This document shows positions 1 to 9,907 of a stretch of DNA of 64,000 bases, piece after piece. Both the position numbers and the translations under genes were made by a program. Below the pieces are notes generated by a model that was not told the DNA's origin, made no database searches, and saw nothing but the letters and a program-made list of their open reading frames with translations. The number at the start of each line of letters is the position of its first letter. Position 1 is the stretch's first letter. The DNA is from Adiantum capillus-veneris (Eukaryota > Streptophyta > Polypodiopsida > Polypodiales > Pteridaceae), in the NCBI GenBank assembly GCA_014529385.2, contig CM043953.1:64992372-65056371 (forward strand), in the 5' to 3' direction.

Positions 1-681
1 ATTCCATTACTGACATATGGAATGAATCTTGACGACAAACACACGGTGGAAGACGTTAGACAAGCACAAAATTACACAATGCTTGCGGGAAGAATGTACC
101 ATCATGGAAACGATGGGATTCTAAGGTTGTGTATAGGCCCAGAGGAGTACGAAGCGTATCTAGAGGAGGCCCATACACAAACAGGGGGATTCCAACAAGG
201 AAATCAAATGACCTATGAACAATTAATAAGACTTGGAGTGTATTGGCCAGGAATGGCAGGCGATGTAGCTAATTACATCAAGAAATGCAACTTTTGCACA
301 TCCAATACCACTGTGGATTATGCCACATTATACCAAGTGACAGTAGAACCCGCATGGAGTCATGCTATTGTGGAATATTTGACTAATAAAGAGTTACCAG
401 GAGATTGGTCTAAAGCCAGACAAAAGGCTTTACAAATCGAAGCGAATAGGTATACCCTCATTAGTGACCAATTGTATAAAAGAGAAACTGATGACCAGCT
501 GAGGTTAGTTCCTCATGAAAATGACTACTTTCCATTATTGGAACAAGCTCATGCAGGCATAGCAGGAGGTCATTTTTCAGTGGAGAGAACCGTAAAAATC
601 ATTATGGCTATAGGCATATGGTGGCCGACCATGATTCAAGATGCAACAGAATTCCAGTTAAAAGAGACGAAATGCCTTTAA
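1..681 (+). pseudogene. Ty3/gypsy integrase N-terminus with two zinc modules
   Basis: This is the start of a Ty3/gypsy integrase and it is open at the window edge. Two H2C2-type modules follow each other. The first has a degenerate histidine pair around residues 45-55 (AHTQTGGFQ, second His lost) and CNFC near residue 91. The second has HAGIAGGH near residue 178 and the usual GIWWPTM segment. H2C2 modules bind zinc and help integrase multimers hold the LTR ends. The CxxC of the second module is missing. Compared with the homologous copy at 57361-58002, about 45 bases are gone near 655, and the reading frame shifts there into the core at 663. The duplicated module is seen in both copies, so it is ancestral. 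Calling it integrase is safe; a role for the duplication is unknown. Confidence 0.8.
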
Positions 682-1573
682 GACCAATGATGAGTGCTAG
701 AGCATTCGCTAAATGGGGATTGGACTTTGTTGGTCCTATTACTCCACCAGTGTATCGTTCACAAGCACAATACATCATAGTGGCCACGGATTACATGACC
801 AAATGGGTGGAAGCAAAAGCCACAACCAAAGCAGACTCTAGAACCACGACACAATTCTTATATGAATATGTGTTTACACGTTATGGCCTTCCAATCGAGC
901 TGGTGAGTGATAGAGGGACACACTTTGTAAATGAAGTTATCCAACATATCTTAAATGAGTTTATAATAATTCATCGCAAATCTGCACTCTACCATCCACA
1001 AGCCAATGGTCAAGCAGAAGCGACCAACAAAATATTGTGCACAGTTCTTACAAAACTGGTTAGTAAAACAAGAACGGACTGGGATCAAATGATATATTCG
1101 GCATTGTGGGCTTATCGAGTGGCATATAAAACAACACTCAATGCTATACCATTTAATATGGTATATGGGTTAAATGCAATATTGCCTATTAAATTTTTGA
1201 TTCCCACACTAAGGGTAGCCACACAATTGGACTAGATGGGGCATGAGCTTTCAGAACGGTTAGCGGACCTTGAAAAATTAGATGAGTTACGAATCAATGC
1301 TGTAGCAGCCATATATGCATAAAAAAGACAACAGAAAGAGTTTTTTGACAAACATGTCAAGAACAAGGACTTTAAAACGGGCGACTATGTCTTAGTATAC
1401 ACCCTTAAACAGCATGCCAAGAAGCTAAAGAAAAGGGGAATGGGGCCTTATTTGGTCCAAGAAATATCGTCCAGCGGAGCAGTAAAACCGTCGACACTAG
1501 ACGGAAAAGAAATGCCGAACTGGATTAGTGAGTGTCGTTTGAAAAAGTATCATCTACCTTTAACACCGGAATG
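663..1573 (+). pseudogene. Ty3/gypsy integrase core and C-terminal GPY/F domain
   Basis: Retroviral-type integrase core (RNase H fold, DDE strand transfer). The first catalytic Asp lies in LDFVGPI, the second in VSDRGTHF and the Glu in GQAEATNK, followed by ALWAYRVAYKTT and PFNMVYG. The core is uninterrupted. In-frame stops at 1233-1235 and 1320-1322 break the C-terminal part, which continues in the same frame with DKHVKNKDFKTGDYVLVY and the GPYLVQEI motif (GPY/F module) at about 1443. The frame differs from the zinc region upstream because of a deletion. It overlaps the start of the downstream protease ORF in another frame. The closest relative in the window is 58003-58830. This copy cannot make a complete integrase. 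Confidence 0.85.
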
Positions 1574-2904
1574 TTGTTTCAATTGCATTATGGCAAAGCC
1601 TATAGACATGAACAACAAAGAATTCAGGACCAAGCACAACAAGAAGCCAAGGAACGCATTGCTAAGCGAAAGCAGTTTCTAAGGACAATAAACATGGTCA
1701 CACCAATGATGACTGACGAATATCCTCTTTCGACATTCCTAACAATCGAAGCGGATATACAAAGCGAAGAATTAGCAAAGACAATAACAGATTTTATGGC
1801 TCAGGACAAAAGCACCATTGACAACTTGAAAGATACATGGTGTAGTCCTTACATAAAAGCTTATATAGGCACATAACAAGTTGAAATCTATGCATTGCTT
1901 GACACCGGAGCAAAAATGAGTGTCATCAGCTTTGAGCTCTTTCAGAAACTTGGACCAATGAGGAAGTTCCGAGAGACACACAGGTTGAAAGTAGCATCGG
2001 GTGATGAGGTGACCACGTTGTGGTCTATTATATTACCAATCATGGTGCAGGCACACCCGTACACTACCAAGTTCCATGTACCGCCACCAAGTAGATCAGC
2101 AATGCCGTGTATCTTAGCAGTGTCATGGATGAAATCTAACAAAGTATTCATTGATTTGGATACTAATGAAGCCCTGTTCAGAAATGAAAACTTTTCAGAA
2201 CCCTTCTTATCATATGACCAATACATGTCAAGGTGGAGACAGGAGTCAATAAAACTACAAAGCATTGACCAACAACAAACAAAGTTTACATGTCAAAAAA
2301 CGTATTATCAAAAATCAACAATCATGCAGGGAACCAGGAAAGTTTGGGTACGACGTACAGATCTAGCCGAGGCACAATTTCATCAAGGGAGGAAATATAA
2401 AGTTGGGATCAAGCAAGACAGCTTAATTCCTGTAAAAAAGTGGACAGAAGGACAGACAAAACACCAAAAGCCAGCAAAGCTTCAAAGAACAATTGTCAAC
2501 CAGTCGAATACACAACGGACTATATTGGTATGGCGGCCAAAATTACCAATTCAGAACGTGCCAACAACACAAGTATGGATGCCAAAGAAGACCACCGAAC
2601 AGTTTCTACAACTGTCAATGCCAAGCCAAATCATACAATCAACACGCGGAAACAAGCAGAATCCACAACAATAACTACAAGGATCTGTATGAACAAAGTC
2701 ATCCAATGGAAAAGAAAGAATGTTCCACCAGAACATGCAACAAAATATACAACAATATCGACTTCAAAGGAGCCACATACGCCAATTCAAAAACCGTGGA
2801 AAACAATCAAACAAAGAGCGGAAGATTTACAACTTCTTCTTGCAAAGAAAATCTGCCAGCCAACTCAGGCTACCACAGGAAACCTCAATGACAAATGCCA
2901 ATAA
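1532..2904 (+). pseudogene. Post-integrase ORF with a second aspartic protease
   Basis: An ORF lying after the integrase, where most Ty3 elements have only the LTR. A charged linker (QQRIQDQAQQEAKERIAKRK) leads to a retropepsin-like domain. Its active-site motif is LLDTGAKMS at about 1895-1920, followed by a flap region (VASGDEVTT) and CILAVSWM with FIDLDTN near the end, which matches the usual ILG..W segment. A Lys/Gln/Thr-rich tail follows, carrying MQGTRKVWV and, after a frameshift near 2560-2670, TIKQRAEDLQ. Both tail motifs recur at 58950-60170. One stop (1874-1876) and the frameshift disable it. What it cleaved is unknown. It could be a relocated protease copy or a host-derived one. Confidence 0.7.
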
Positions 2905-3066
2905 GCGAATCGCTTATATCTTCCTCTTACACCGCATAAATTCTTTCTACATGCATTGCCTGTACATGCATATAGGGCTACATTACAAGGCCTGCATTAG
3001 CACGAGTTCATGCCCATGCACAGCACATACCCTTGACGACACCCTGTTGTCCGGGAGGACTCCAAC

Positions 3067-3080
3067 TAGGAGGGGGGGAG
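3067..3080 (+). promoter_or_regulatory. Internal polypurine tract
   Basis: TAGGAGGGGGGGAG is identical, base for base, to the polypurine tract directly before the 3' LTR (8975-8988). It sits at the end of the protease ORF, 40 bases before a TG-starting promoter-like block. It could act as a second plus-strand primer, or it could mark a former LTR junction. Confidence 0.55.
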
Positions 3081-3120
3081 GCATTCCAAATGCGGACTCA
3101 CGTCATATATTAGAGGGCAA

Positions 3121-3873
3121 TGTTTGTGATTAATTTTTCAACCATTTTTGCATTTTATTGTGTGATTTTGGGAAAAAAAATATGCCCTCGTAATTAATCA
3201 AAATTGGGGACCAAATGATCATATATGAGCCCCTAGGGATGTGTATGTACTATAAAGAGAGTCAATACTGGCCAAAAACTGTCGAAAAACAGCAAAAAAT
3301 AGGCCAAGGTTGACGATTAAGAGTGAGAATGTACATAGATGAGAGAAAAGTGAGCTACAAAGTGTTTTGATTTTCATTGGTATTTTTGTAGGTTAGAATT
3401 GCTATTTTCGGGTTATTTGGGGATTTATTTGCTTTATTTTAGCCATTTTCTAGCAAAAAATATAGAAAAAAATCCATAATCCAGATGGAAACACAACAGA
3501 AGAGACGCCTGATGAGAGAAAGGTAAAGAAGACACAAAAAAATAGGGACTACAAAGGTGACAGGGCAAAAATGACCACCGTCATGACGAGACCTCCAACA
3601 TGAGAAATCTGCAAAAATTGTAGAACTGGAGCAACCGAGGTCCAAATCAGGAAATTAGCGAGCCTAAACCGCATCTCGCAAAAAGTTATGGCCACAAGTA
3701 AAAGATGGGAAAATTTTGTGTCGGAATCTCGATTACATATAGAGGGGCTAGGCTAGAAATCTCTCATTTGAGTCATTTTCCATTGTGAGAGAGAGAGAGC
3801 TCCCTACAGCAGTTGAGACTTCCAAGAGCTCATCCATCGCGCACGGTCACTAGATCGGCATCAGATATGAGAG
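3121..3873 (+). promoter_or_regulatory. Promoter-like intergenic block before ORFX
   Basis: Non-coding block starting TGTTTGTGATT. It shares GTGTATGTACTATAAA with the matching block at 60203-60920 and has the same order of parts. There is a possible TATA element at 3736-3742 (CATATAG), a purine-rich and GA-repeat stretch at about 3786-3802, and a donor-like GAG|GTATGC at 3871-3876. After the donor both copies have CTCGTCAA. It looks like the U3-R part of an LTR, but it does not match the LTR at the end of this element, so I read it as an internal promoter or a fossil LTR. Confidence 0.45.
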
Positions 3874-5720
3874 GTATGCTCGTCAACACTGACTCTAAGT
3901 GTTGTTTACTTCAGTTAGTCGCAAAACCTCGCCAACACAACCATCACAACCTGTGCATACATACTGTAGACCGGTTGTTAGAAAGACCTAGAGGCGACCA
4001 AATGGAACCAAAATTGAAAGGCACAATTCCTATAGCTTAGAGATCAAGCCTATGACCTCGAAAAGCGTGAAGGAAGCCGCCCAAAAAACCATAATTTCAC
4101 AGGACCTGCAGAAAGGCAGCTGAACCAAAGTGATCGAAAATGAGCCAAAACTCATAGGTAGCAAGCCGATAACCTCGACAAACCAACTGAATGGTTAGAC
4201 CATGAAAGAGTTCTTCAAAACGGAGCCTAAAGTCCCTATCTGATGAAAACTGCGCAAAGCATCACGATACTCTAACGGGCCGACCAAGTGAACAAATGAC
4301 ACCAAATTTGACAGGGTACATCCAAAAGAGGTCAACTACGAGTTGGAATGTGTCCACTCAAGAAAAAGCTCTTTCAATAGGGCAAATGCCAGCAACAACA
4401 GGCCAGAAAGATGTCCAAATGGTCATTCTTGGTGATGTAAACACCAAAAGAACAACCGATTGGTTTGATGGAAGGTCAAAAGGAAATGAAAGTCAGCCTG
4501 AGTCATACAATGACCAAAAGGAACGGCAACCATCACCTAAGTGGTCTACTCCGACTCGAGAACCAGCTAAGTGCTGCAAACAGGGAGTACACTCTTCTAA
4601 ATTGATTAAAACTTAATGTGTGTGTCTAGGAGAGCCTACTAACACCATTGTGGTCGACTAACATCAAAAAACTTGTAAAAATGACTAGATGCTCAATCTA
4701 TCGCGATAGACTTACTGACAAGTAAAATTTTGATTTTGACTTCATGAGGGGTACTAACAAGGAATAATGACCACAAATATCAAATCAAAGTGCAAAATTG
4801 ATCTCTCTTGGCCAAGTAACTGAGTCTATCGCGATAGACTTGCTATTTTTATCTTTGGGGGGAAGGCTTTTCAAAATTTTCACAAGATAGACTTGGGGAA
4901 GCATATGGAGGCAGTACACCAAATTTGGTGACAAGATGGACTCATATGGCAAGCCGAGATAGACTGGACAGCAACTCAGAGTCAGAACAGGGCATCTCAA
5001 GGGCAGACAGTTAAAATTCACATGTGAGAGGTTAAGAAACCTTACATCAACTAGGAGAAGGCAGACAGATGATCACAGAGCCAAAATATGACAAAATGAC
5101 ACTAAGTCCTAGTTTATCGCGATAGACTAAGCAGAGTGATACAGAACCATCTTATCAAAACTTGGAATCAACAGTTGGCTTCAGCATGATGCAAGAGGAC
5201 TACCCACTAAGTTTGAGCCCAAAACAACACAAAATGAAGGAGATAGACCAACATCTCCTTGGAGGGAATCTGGAAAAATGAAAGTTGATCCAAAAAGGGG
5301 TCACTTGACATTCATCTACGGTGGAAATGGGATCAGATCATGTGCAAGACATGAGAAACCAACTGGTGGGGTCACAAGTGGAAAATCTGTCCCTTGTCAA
5401 AAGATAGCCAGTCTATCGCGATAGACTGGGCAGAACTTGCAAATGAGCTGATTTTCAGTTTGTGACTATAGGGTGACCTTACATGCCCTATGCACATACA
5501 CCACACAAAATTTCAAGGCATTTGGACTTGTTCTCCTTCATCAACAACATTAATTTGAAGCCGTCAAAGTCGGACAACGAAAGAGATTGTCTATCTCTGC
5601 TAGCATTTTACCTTAACTCATCTTGGGATTAAGAAGGCTCATCTAGATGCATGATTAAGTGCTAATCAATTTAGAAGAGAAGTACTATGTTTGTACATTA
5701 ATTGTTATTTGTGAATACAG
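3874..5720 (+). other. Probable 5'-UTR intron of ORFX
   Basis: Bounded by a donor-like GTATGC at 3874 and an acceptor-like TTATTTGTGAATACAG ending at 5720. The acceptor is five bases before the first ATG of ORFX. The copy at 60921-62334 has GTAAGTTC and TTCACTGAACAG in the same places, also five bases before the ATG. There is no long ORF inside. It carries the palindrome array described separately. Splicing is inferred from these sites only. Confidence 0.5.
4697..5429 (+). repeat. Array of TCGCGA-centred palindromes
   Basis: Four copies of the palindrome AGTCTATCGCGATAGACT. They lie at 4697-4710 (14 bp core), 4823-4840 (18 bp, perfect), 5111-5128 (one mismatch) and 5408-5429 (22 bp, perfect). 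Centre-to-centre spacings are about 128, 288 and 299 bases. Half-sites such as GATAGACTGG (near 4958) lie between them. The flanking sequence is otherwise much less alike. Confidence 0.85.
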
Positions 5721-5725
5721 GATCC

Positions 5726-8700
5726 ATGGATGTTTCTCCGGGAAAAAGAAAAGGCAAGAACCTGGCAACGGAAGGTGCAATACCCTATGCACTTCTACCC
5801 AATTCATTAAAGCGAGCAACCACCTGGATACTTGCAGATGTGCAACAGGCAACAGCCTTTTAAATCTATCAAGGTTCATATGTGGATGACAAAGGAAATT
5901 TAGTGGATACAGTGATGATCCCTAAGGAGGCAGAAAACTATCTGAAAAGATCACCGCAAAGATCACCGGAACTTTGTCTCACTACCTCCAGTGGGGATAG
6001 ATTTCAAGAGGGTACAACACCTAATTGAGACTATCCAAGAAGATGGAACTTGCAGGGTGGCAGGCATGGATAATGAAGTGATGGAGATTCAGATCACCAA
6101 GGAAATCATCAAAGAGGCATTGAAATTGTCTGCTCAGGGAGCCAACATGAGAGAAAGAAGGAAGAACCTCACAGTCTACCTGCAAAGGTCCAAACTGCCT
6201 TCTTTCGAACTCATAGCAAACCCGGAAGTAAGAGAACTGACATATGTATACAGTTAGTGTTTGTTGAGCTACAGCAAGAGACCGCTTAGATACACTACAC
6301 CACACGGGGTCATCTCAACAACACTGACCTGGGCTATGGGAATGACACATGAGTTCTATATAGATCACGCATCATATCTGTTTGAAGAAGTGACAAAGCT
6401 ACGGCAGGACAAGCCAAATTACATTGCAGGAGGACAAGTCGTCACCATAATAATATACCAGGCCATAGGCGCGGCAGATCAGCTACCACCTGGTCCTCAT
6501 CAAAACGACTGGCTGGTGTTAAGAGAGAATATCGAAGACAGATCACAAAGGCGAGTACCGGCCTCTACTAACACCATTGGAGGACGCAGTCTGGAAAGAG
6601 TAACCAGAAGTACACAGGAAAAGATGGAAGAAGAAAGAAAAACTGAAGAAGACGATTTGCGACTAAAGAAGCGGAAAGAGGAAATGGAGAACAACACCAG
6701 ATTGCAGAAGGTAGCAAAAATGGAAAGAATGCTAGAAGTCTTTGTTCTCGAGAGATCTCTACGAGGCGATGTAGGCGCCACTTGGAGACCTTCTAGTAGC
6801 ACTTACACATTGAGAACAAAGAATAAACACAACCCAGCTTTCAAGTTCGACTGGTTTGAGAGGTACATCCAAGAAAGAAATGCTACGGATGAACCAGAAC
6901 TGCTACTAGAAGAGGAGGATCTCCAAACCTTGAGAGATCAGTTAAGGCCAACTTCATGAGATCAGGAAACACCACCTCCATCTCCAAGGCTAGAGACAAG
7001 TGAGAGGCAAAAGAAAAAGCTTCCTCCTCTCAAGAAATTGAGCTGGAAGCTACTATAGACCTGAATTTACAGTCAATGGAGACCCTACTAAACCGAACAA
7101 GACTGCACAGTCAGTGGTTAGCCGATCATTACAGGTCCAGCAAAACGAAGTTAGAAAAAACCCATCAAGAAATTCTGAAGTTGCAGGAGCAAAGAGATGA
7201 CACCCTAAAACTCATCAGCATCAGAGATGCTGAGATCTTGGGGCTCAAAAGCAGAGTAAACCTCCTCAAGGAAACGTTACAGGAGTCTGAAAATTTCAAT
7301 GCCATTTGTGAAGATACAATTAATGTATTTCTTGAAGATGTCAGTGACAGAGATGAACAAATCCAAAGGTTGGAAAAAGAAAAGCAAGATGCCCTGGAGA
7401 CAGTCAAAAGTTTGCAAGTCGTAATTGATGACTTACAATTGAAGTTAAGGATTTGAGAGCAGTAACAGATATACAAGCAAGGGAAATAGAACGAGCAAAG
7501 AAACAAAAAACGTTGCTACCAACAACACCGGTGGTCCAACCGCAAGAAGAAGTGGCTGCACTGAAGAGAGAGCTGGAGTTGGAAAGAAAACAACGCTTAA
7601 TGATAGCCGAAAGTGTGCTTAGAGCAGAGAATCAATTACAAAGGCAAATTTCGGACTTAGAAAGTGAACAGCAACAAGGACCAGCTCATGACAGTGAAAT
7701 AGAAAGCATTGTTTCCAAGTCCCTCAGGGAGGAAAATGAAAATTTGCACATCAGGGTAAAAGAGTTAGAGGAGTCTGTAGCTCAAAAAGAGATGGAATTT
7801 CAAACTCTCCAAATCAATAATAGAACAATGGCTACGCAAATTGCAAGTCTTCAAACTGCAAGGCAACACCAAGGATAGGTACGAGTGCACCTGGAGCAAG
7901 CAGCCATGGTTTTGGCTGGACTGGCAGAAATATATGGGGGTGAAGATGACTATGAGGAAGAATCAGATGATCATGAGGCCCCAGATACGCAGACTGATCG
8001 ACCTGGCTCCACGACCTGGCTCCAAAGACCAAGAAATAGAAGAAGATTCAATCACAAAATTTGAAGAGCAGAAGCTGGCCGAACAAATGGAAAAGCAATC
8101 AGAAATGATGTGGTACAAGGCCATGCAACTAGAGAAGGAGATGCTATAAGGGCTCTCAAGATCAGGCAAGACAGTAGCAGAGCTATAGGAAGAATGGAAT
8201 GCCCCTATGTTACCCTATGCTCTGTTGAAATACGAAACTCTAACACATCAACGATAGCTCGCAAAGGAAGAACAAGTGCCAGTATTTGAAGGAGAATTAC
8301 AGCATCGGGAACAACAAAACAGGATAGTAGACATCCAGCCAAAGTGGAGGCGTCAATGGCTTTTGGATCACCCTAACAACCTGATCCACTTAGTCAATGC
8401 ACCGCCTAGGTTGAGGAATGATAGGAAGTTTTTCCCAACGCCACGAACTTACACTTACAGCCAACATAAAGCATTACAAAGCAGAAATCCTACATGGCTG
8501 AACTATCCAGTATTGCCAAGGCCTGCCGAGGGAGAGAGAATATCCGGTTCTTACATGGTGAAAACCCTTCATGCGCCATCGCAGAATTCGGAGGCTCTCC
8601 CGACCTATCCTGCAAGATGCTATGTAAAATAGCTCGAACTTTTTTGGCCTGTCTCACAGCGTTCTCAGAAAGCTGGACTTCAGAGTACATGAATACAGAA

Positions 8701-8895
8701 AGAAGCATCTCAGAGTTGTCATATGATCTAAGTGGGCCACCTACACAGCCAGTGTTGTATGCCTACTTCAGACAGCTAATGTTTCTGCCAAGCTACCATC
8801 TCCAAACATTCGAAGAAGCATTTTACACAGGCTTCTTCATGTACAGATCCAAATTTTTTTGGCTCATTAATGGCAAGCAAGTCTATGCAATATGA
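5726..8895 (+). pseudogene. ORFX: 3' ORF with globular N-terminus and coiled coil
   Basis: Long broken ORF between the probable intron and the terminal polypurine tract. A basic start (MDVSPGKRKGKN) is followed, after a frameshift, by IYQGSYVDDKGNL. Then comes a conserved domain with IQITKEIIKEALKLS and, after a stop at 6255-6257, YSKRPLRYTTPHGV and YQAIGAADQLPPGP. A Glu/Lys/Arg-rich stretch follows (6600-6720), then long heptad-rich coiled coils (7076-7456 and 7453-7878), an acidic patch (GGEDDYEEESDDHE) and a C-terminal part to 8895. The N-terminal domain aligns with 62340-63147. The pattern of an I..EAL.LP..G segment followed by an I.Y....VL.RIAYHAIG segment reminds me of the putative-plant-transposon / Athila ORF1 type domain, which is tentative. 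I see no signal peptide or membrane segment, so it is not an obvious envelope gene. Confidence 0.65.
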
Positions 8896-8974
8896 TGCGT
8901 TTCTACATCAAATCAACTAGGAAGGAAGACATCGACACTGAAGCAAAGACGATCATGTCGTGGTAGACATGAAG

Positions 8975-8988
8975 TAGGAGGGGGGGAG
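8975..8988 (+). promoter_or_regulatory. Polypurine tract of the 3' LTR
   Basis: TAGGAGGGGGGGAG lies directly before the TGTTGGAGCCC start of the LTR, the normal place for the plus-strand primer of reverse transcription. An identical 14-mer lies at 3067-3080. Confidence 0.85.
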
Positions 8989-9892
8989 TGTTGGAGCCCA
9001 CCTTGTTCAACTGTTGTAATGAGCCCACCTTGTAAAGCCTATCAAATTCCCATTTTTATGTCAAAGAAGTCTTATCATTTTGATCCACTTGTCTGGGTTA
9101 TGTAAAGATTAATCAGTTAGTCAGGACCTAGATTTGTTCCCACTTTGTAATTATGAGGAAGAGAACCCCATGTACATTTTTGAGCTAAGGTGACTAAAGT
9201 ATAAAAGTCACCTTAGAACCATTTTTTGAATAACATTTGAATATTAATCATGTGTCGTACGAGTCTGAGAGAGAGAGAGTGTGTGTGAGAGAGAGAGTGT
9301 CTTATCCTCTTCGCTACACGCTTCTCCCTCACTGGATTCACGACATGACCACACCATCGTGGTAGCCTCTCCGAGAGCTACGCACCCACGCCACGCATTC
9401 ACATTTTCGAGTTGTTTGCGATCGATCCTTCCTCGAGCTTGTTTTGCTTGTAAGTAGCACAAACAGTGTCTGTTTTCAACAATCAAGTGCTTTATGGAAT
9501 GAGAAAGAGATTAGCTACACATAGATACTCATAAACTTAGGTTTCGCACACTTTTGGATTATGACCTGTGAGTATCGCGACTGTATTCGAGATAACTAGG
9601 GTTCAAATCTGGTGAGATTAGACTTATAGGTAAGTATATCCTATTGAGAGGATGGTCCCTAGTAAGTTTGATGCAATTCCGAGTTCATTTGAGGTGTAAA
9701 CGGTGTTGTGAGCGTTTAGGGATAGAGTGGGTTGCATTCTACAAGGGTTAGTGATTGATGCATCATAGGAGTGTGTACGTGTAGGTTGGTCTCAGTCTGA
9801 CAAGCTAACGAGATTGCCTCCGTGCACCTACGGGTTAGTCTTGTCATCGGATGATAAGTATGTTGTCTGTGTCGTGCTTGTGAGCATGAACA
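8989..9892 (+). repeat. 3' LTR (904 bp)
   Basis: Starts TGTTGGAGCCC after a polypurine tract and ends near GAGCATGAACA. It is a diverged relative of the 909-bp LTR at 24234-25142. Both have the TATA box about 210 bases in, then a CT-rich leader, then a donor-like GTAAG (here GCTTGTAAGTAG at 9446-9457). A GA/GT-rich microsatellite lies at 9266-9300. The right end is set by comparison with the relative and may be off by a few bases. The 5' partner of this LTR is outside the window. Confidence 0.75.
9185..9216 (+). promoter_or_regulatory. TATA box in the loop of an 11-bp inverted repeat
   Basis: CTAAGGTGACT (9185-9195) and AGTCACCTTAG (9206-9216) are perfect inverted repeats. The ten bases between them, AAAGTATAAA, contain the TATA box. 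The LTR at 24234 has the same arrangement with different arm bases. Confidence 0.8.
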
Positions 9893-9907
9893 GGGGAGTA
9901 GTTTTCT

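Noticed and set aside
4697-5429. CRISPR-like array
   Set aside because: The repeats are short palindromes at 128-299 base spacing with decayed tandem sequence between; no cas genes and a eukaryotic context.
5726-8895. ORFX as an envelope gene
   Set aside because: No signal peptide, no transmembrane segment and long coiled coils of a soluble type.
1-9892. Endogenous pararetrovirus
   Set aside because: An integrase, polypurine tract and LTR are present, and no movement or coat protein motif was seen.
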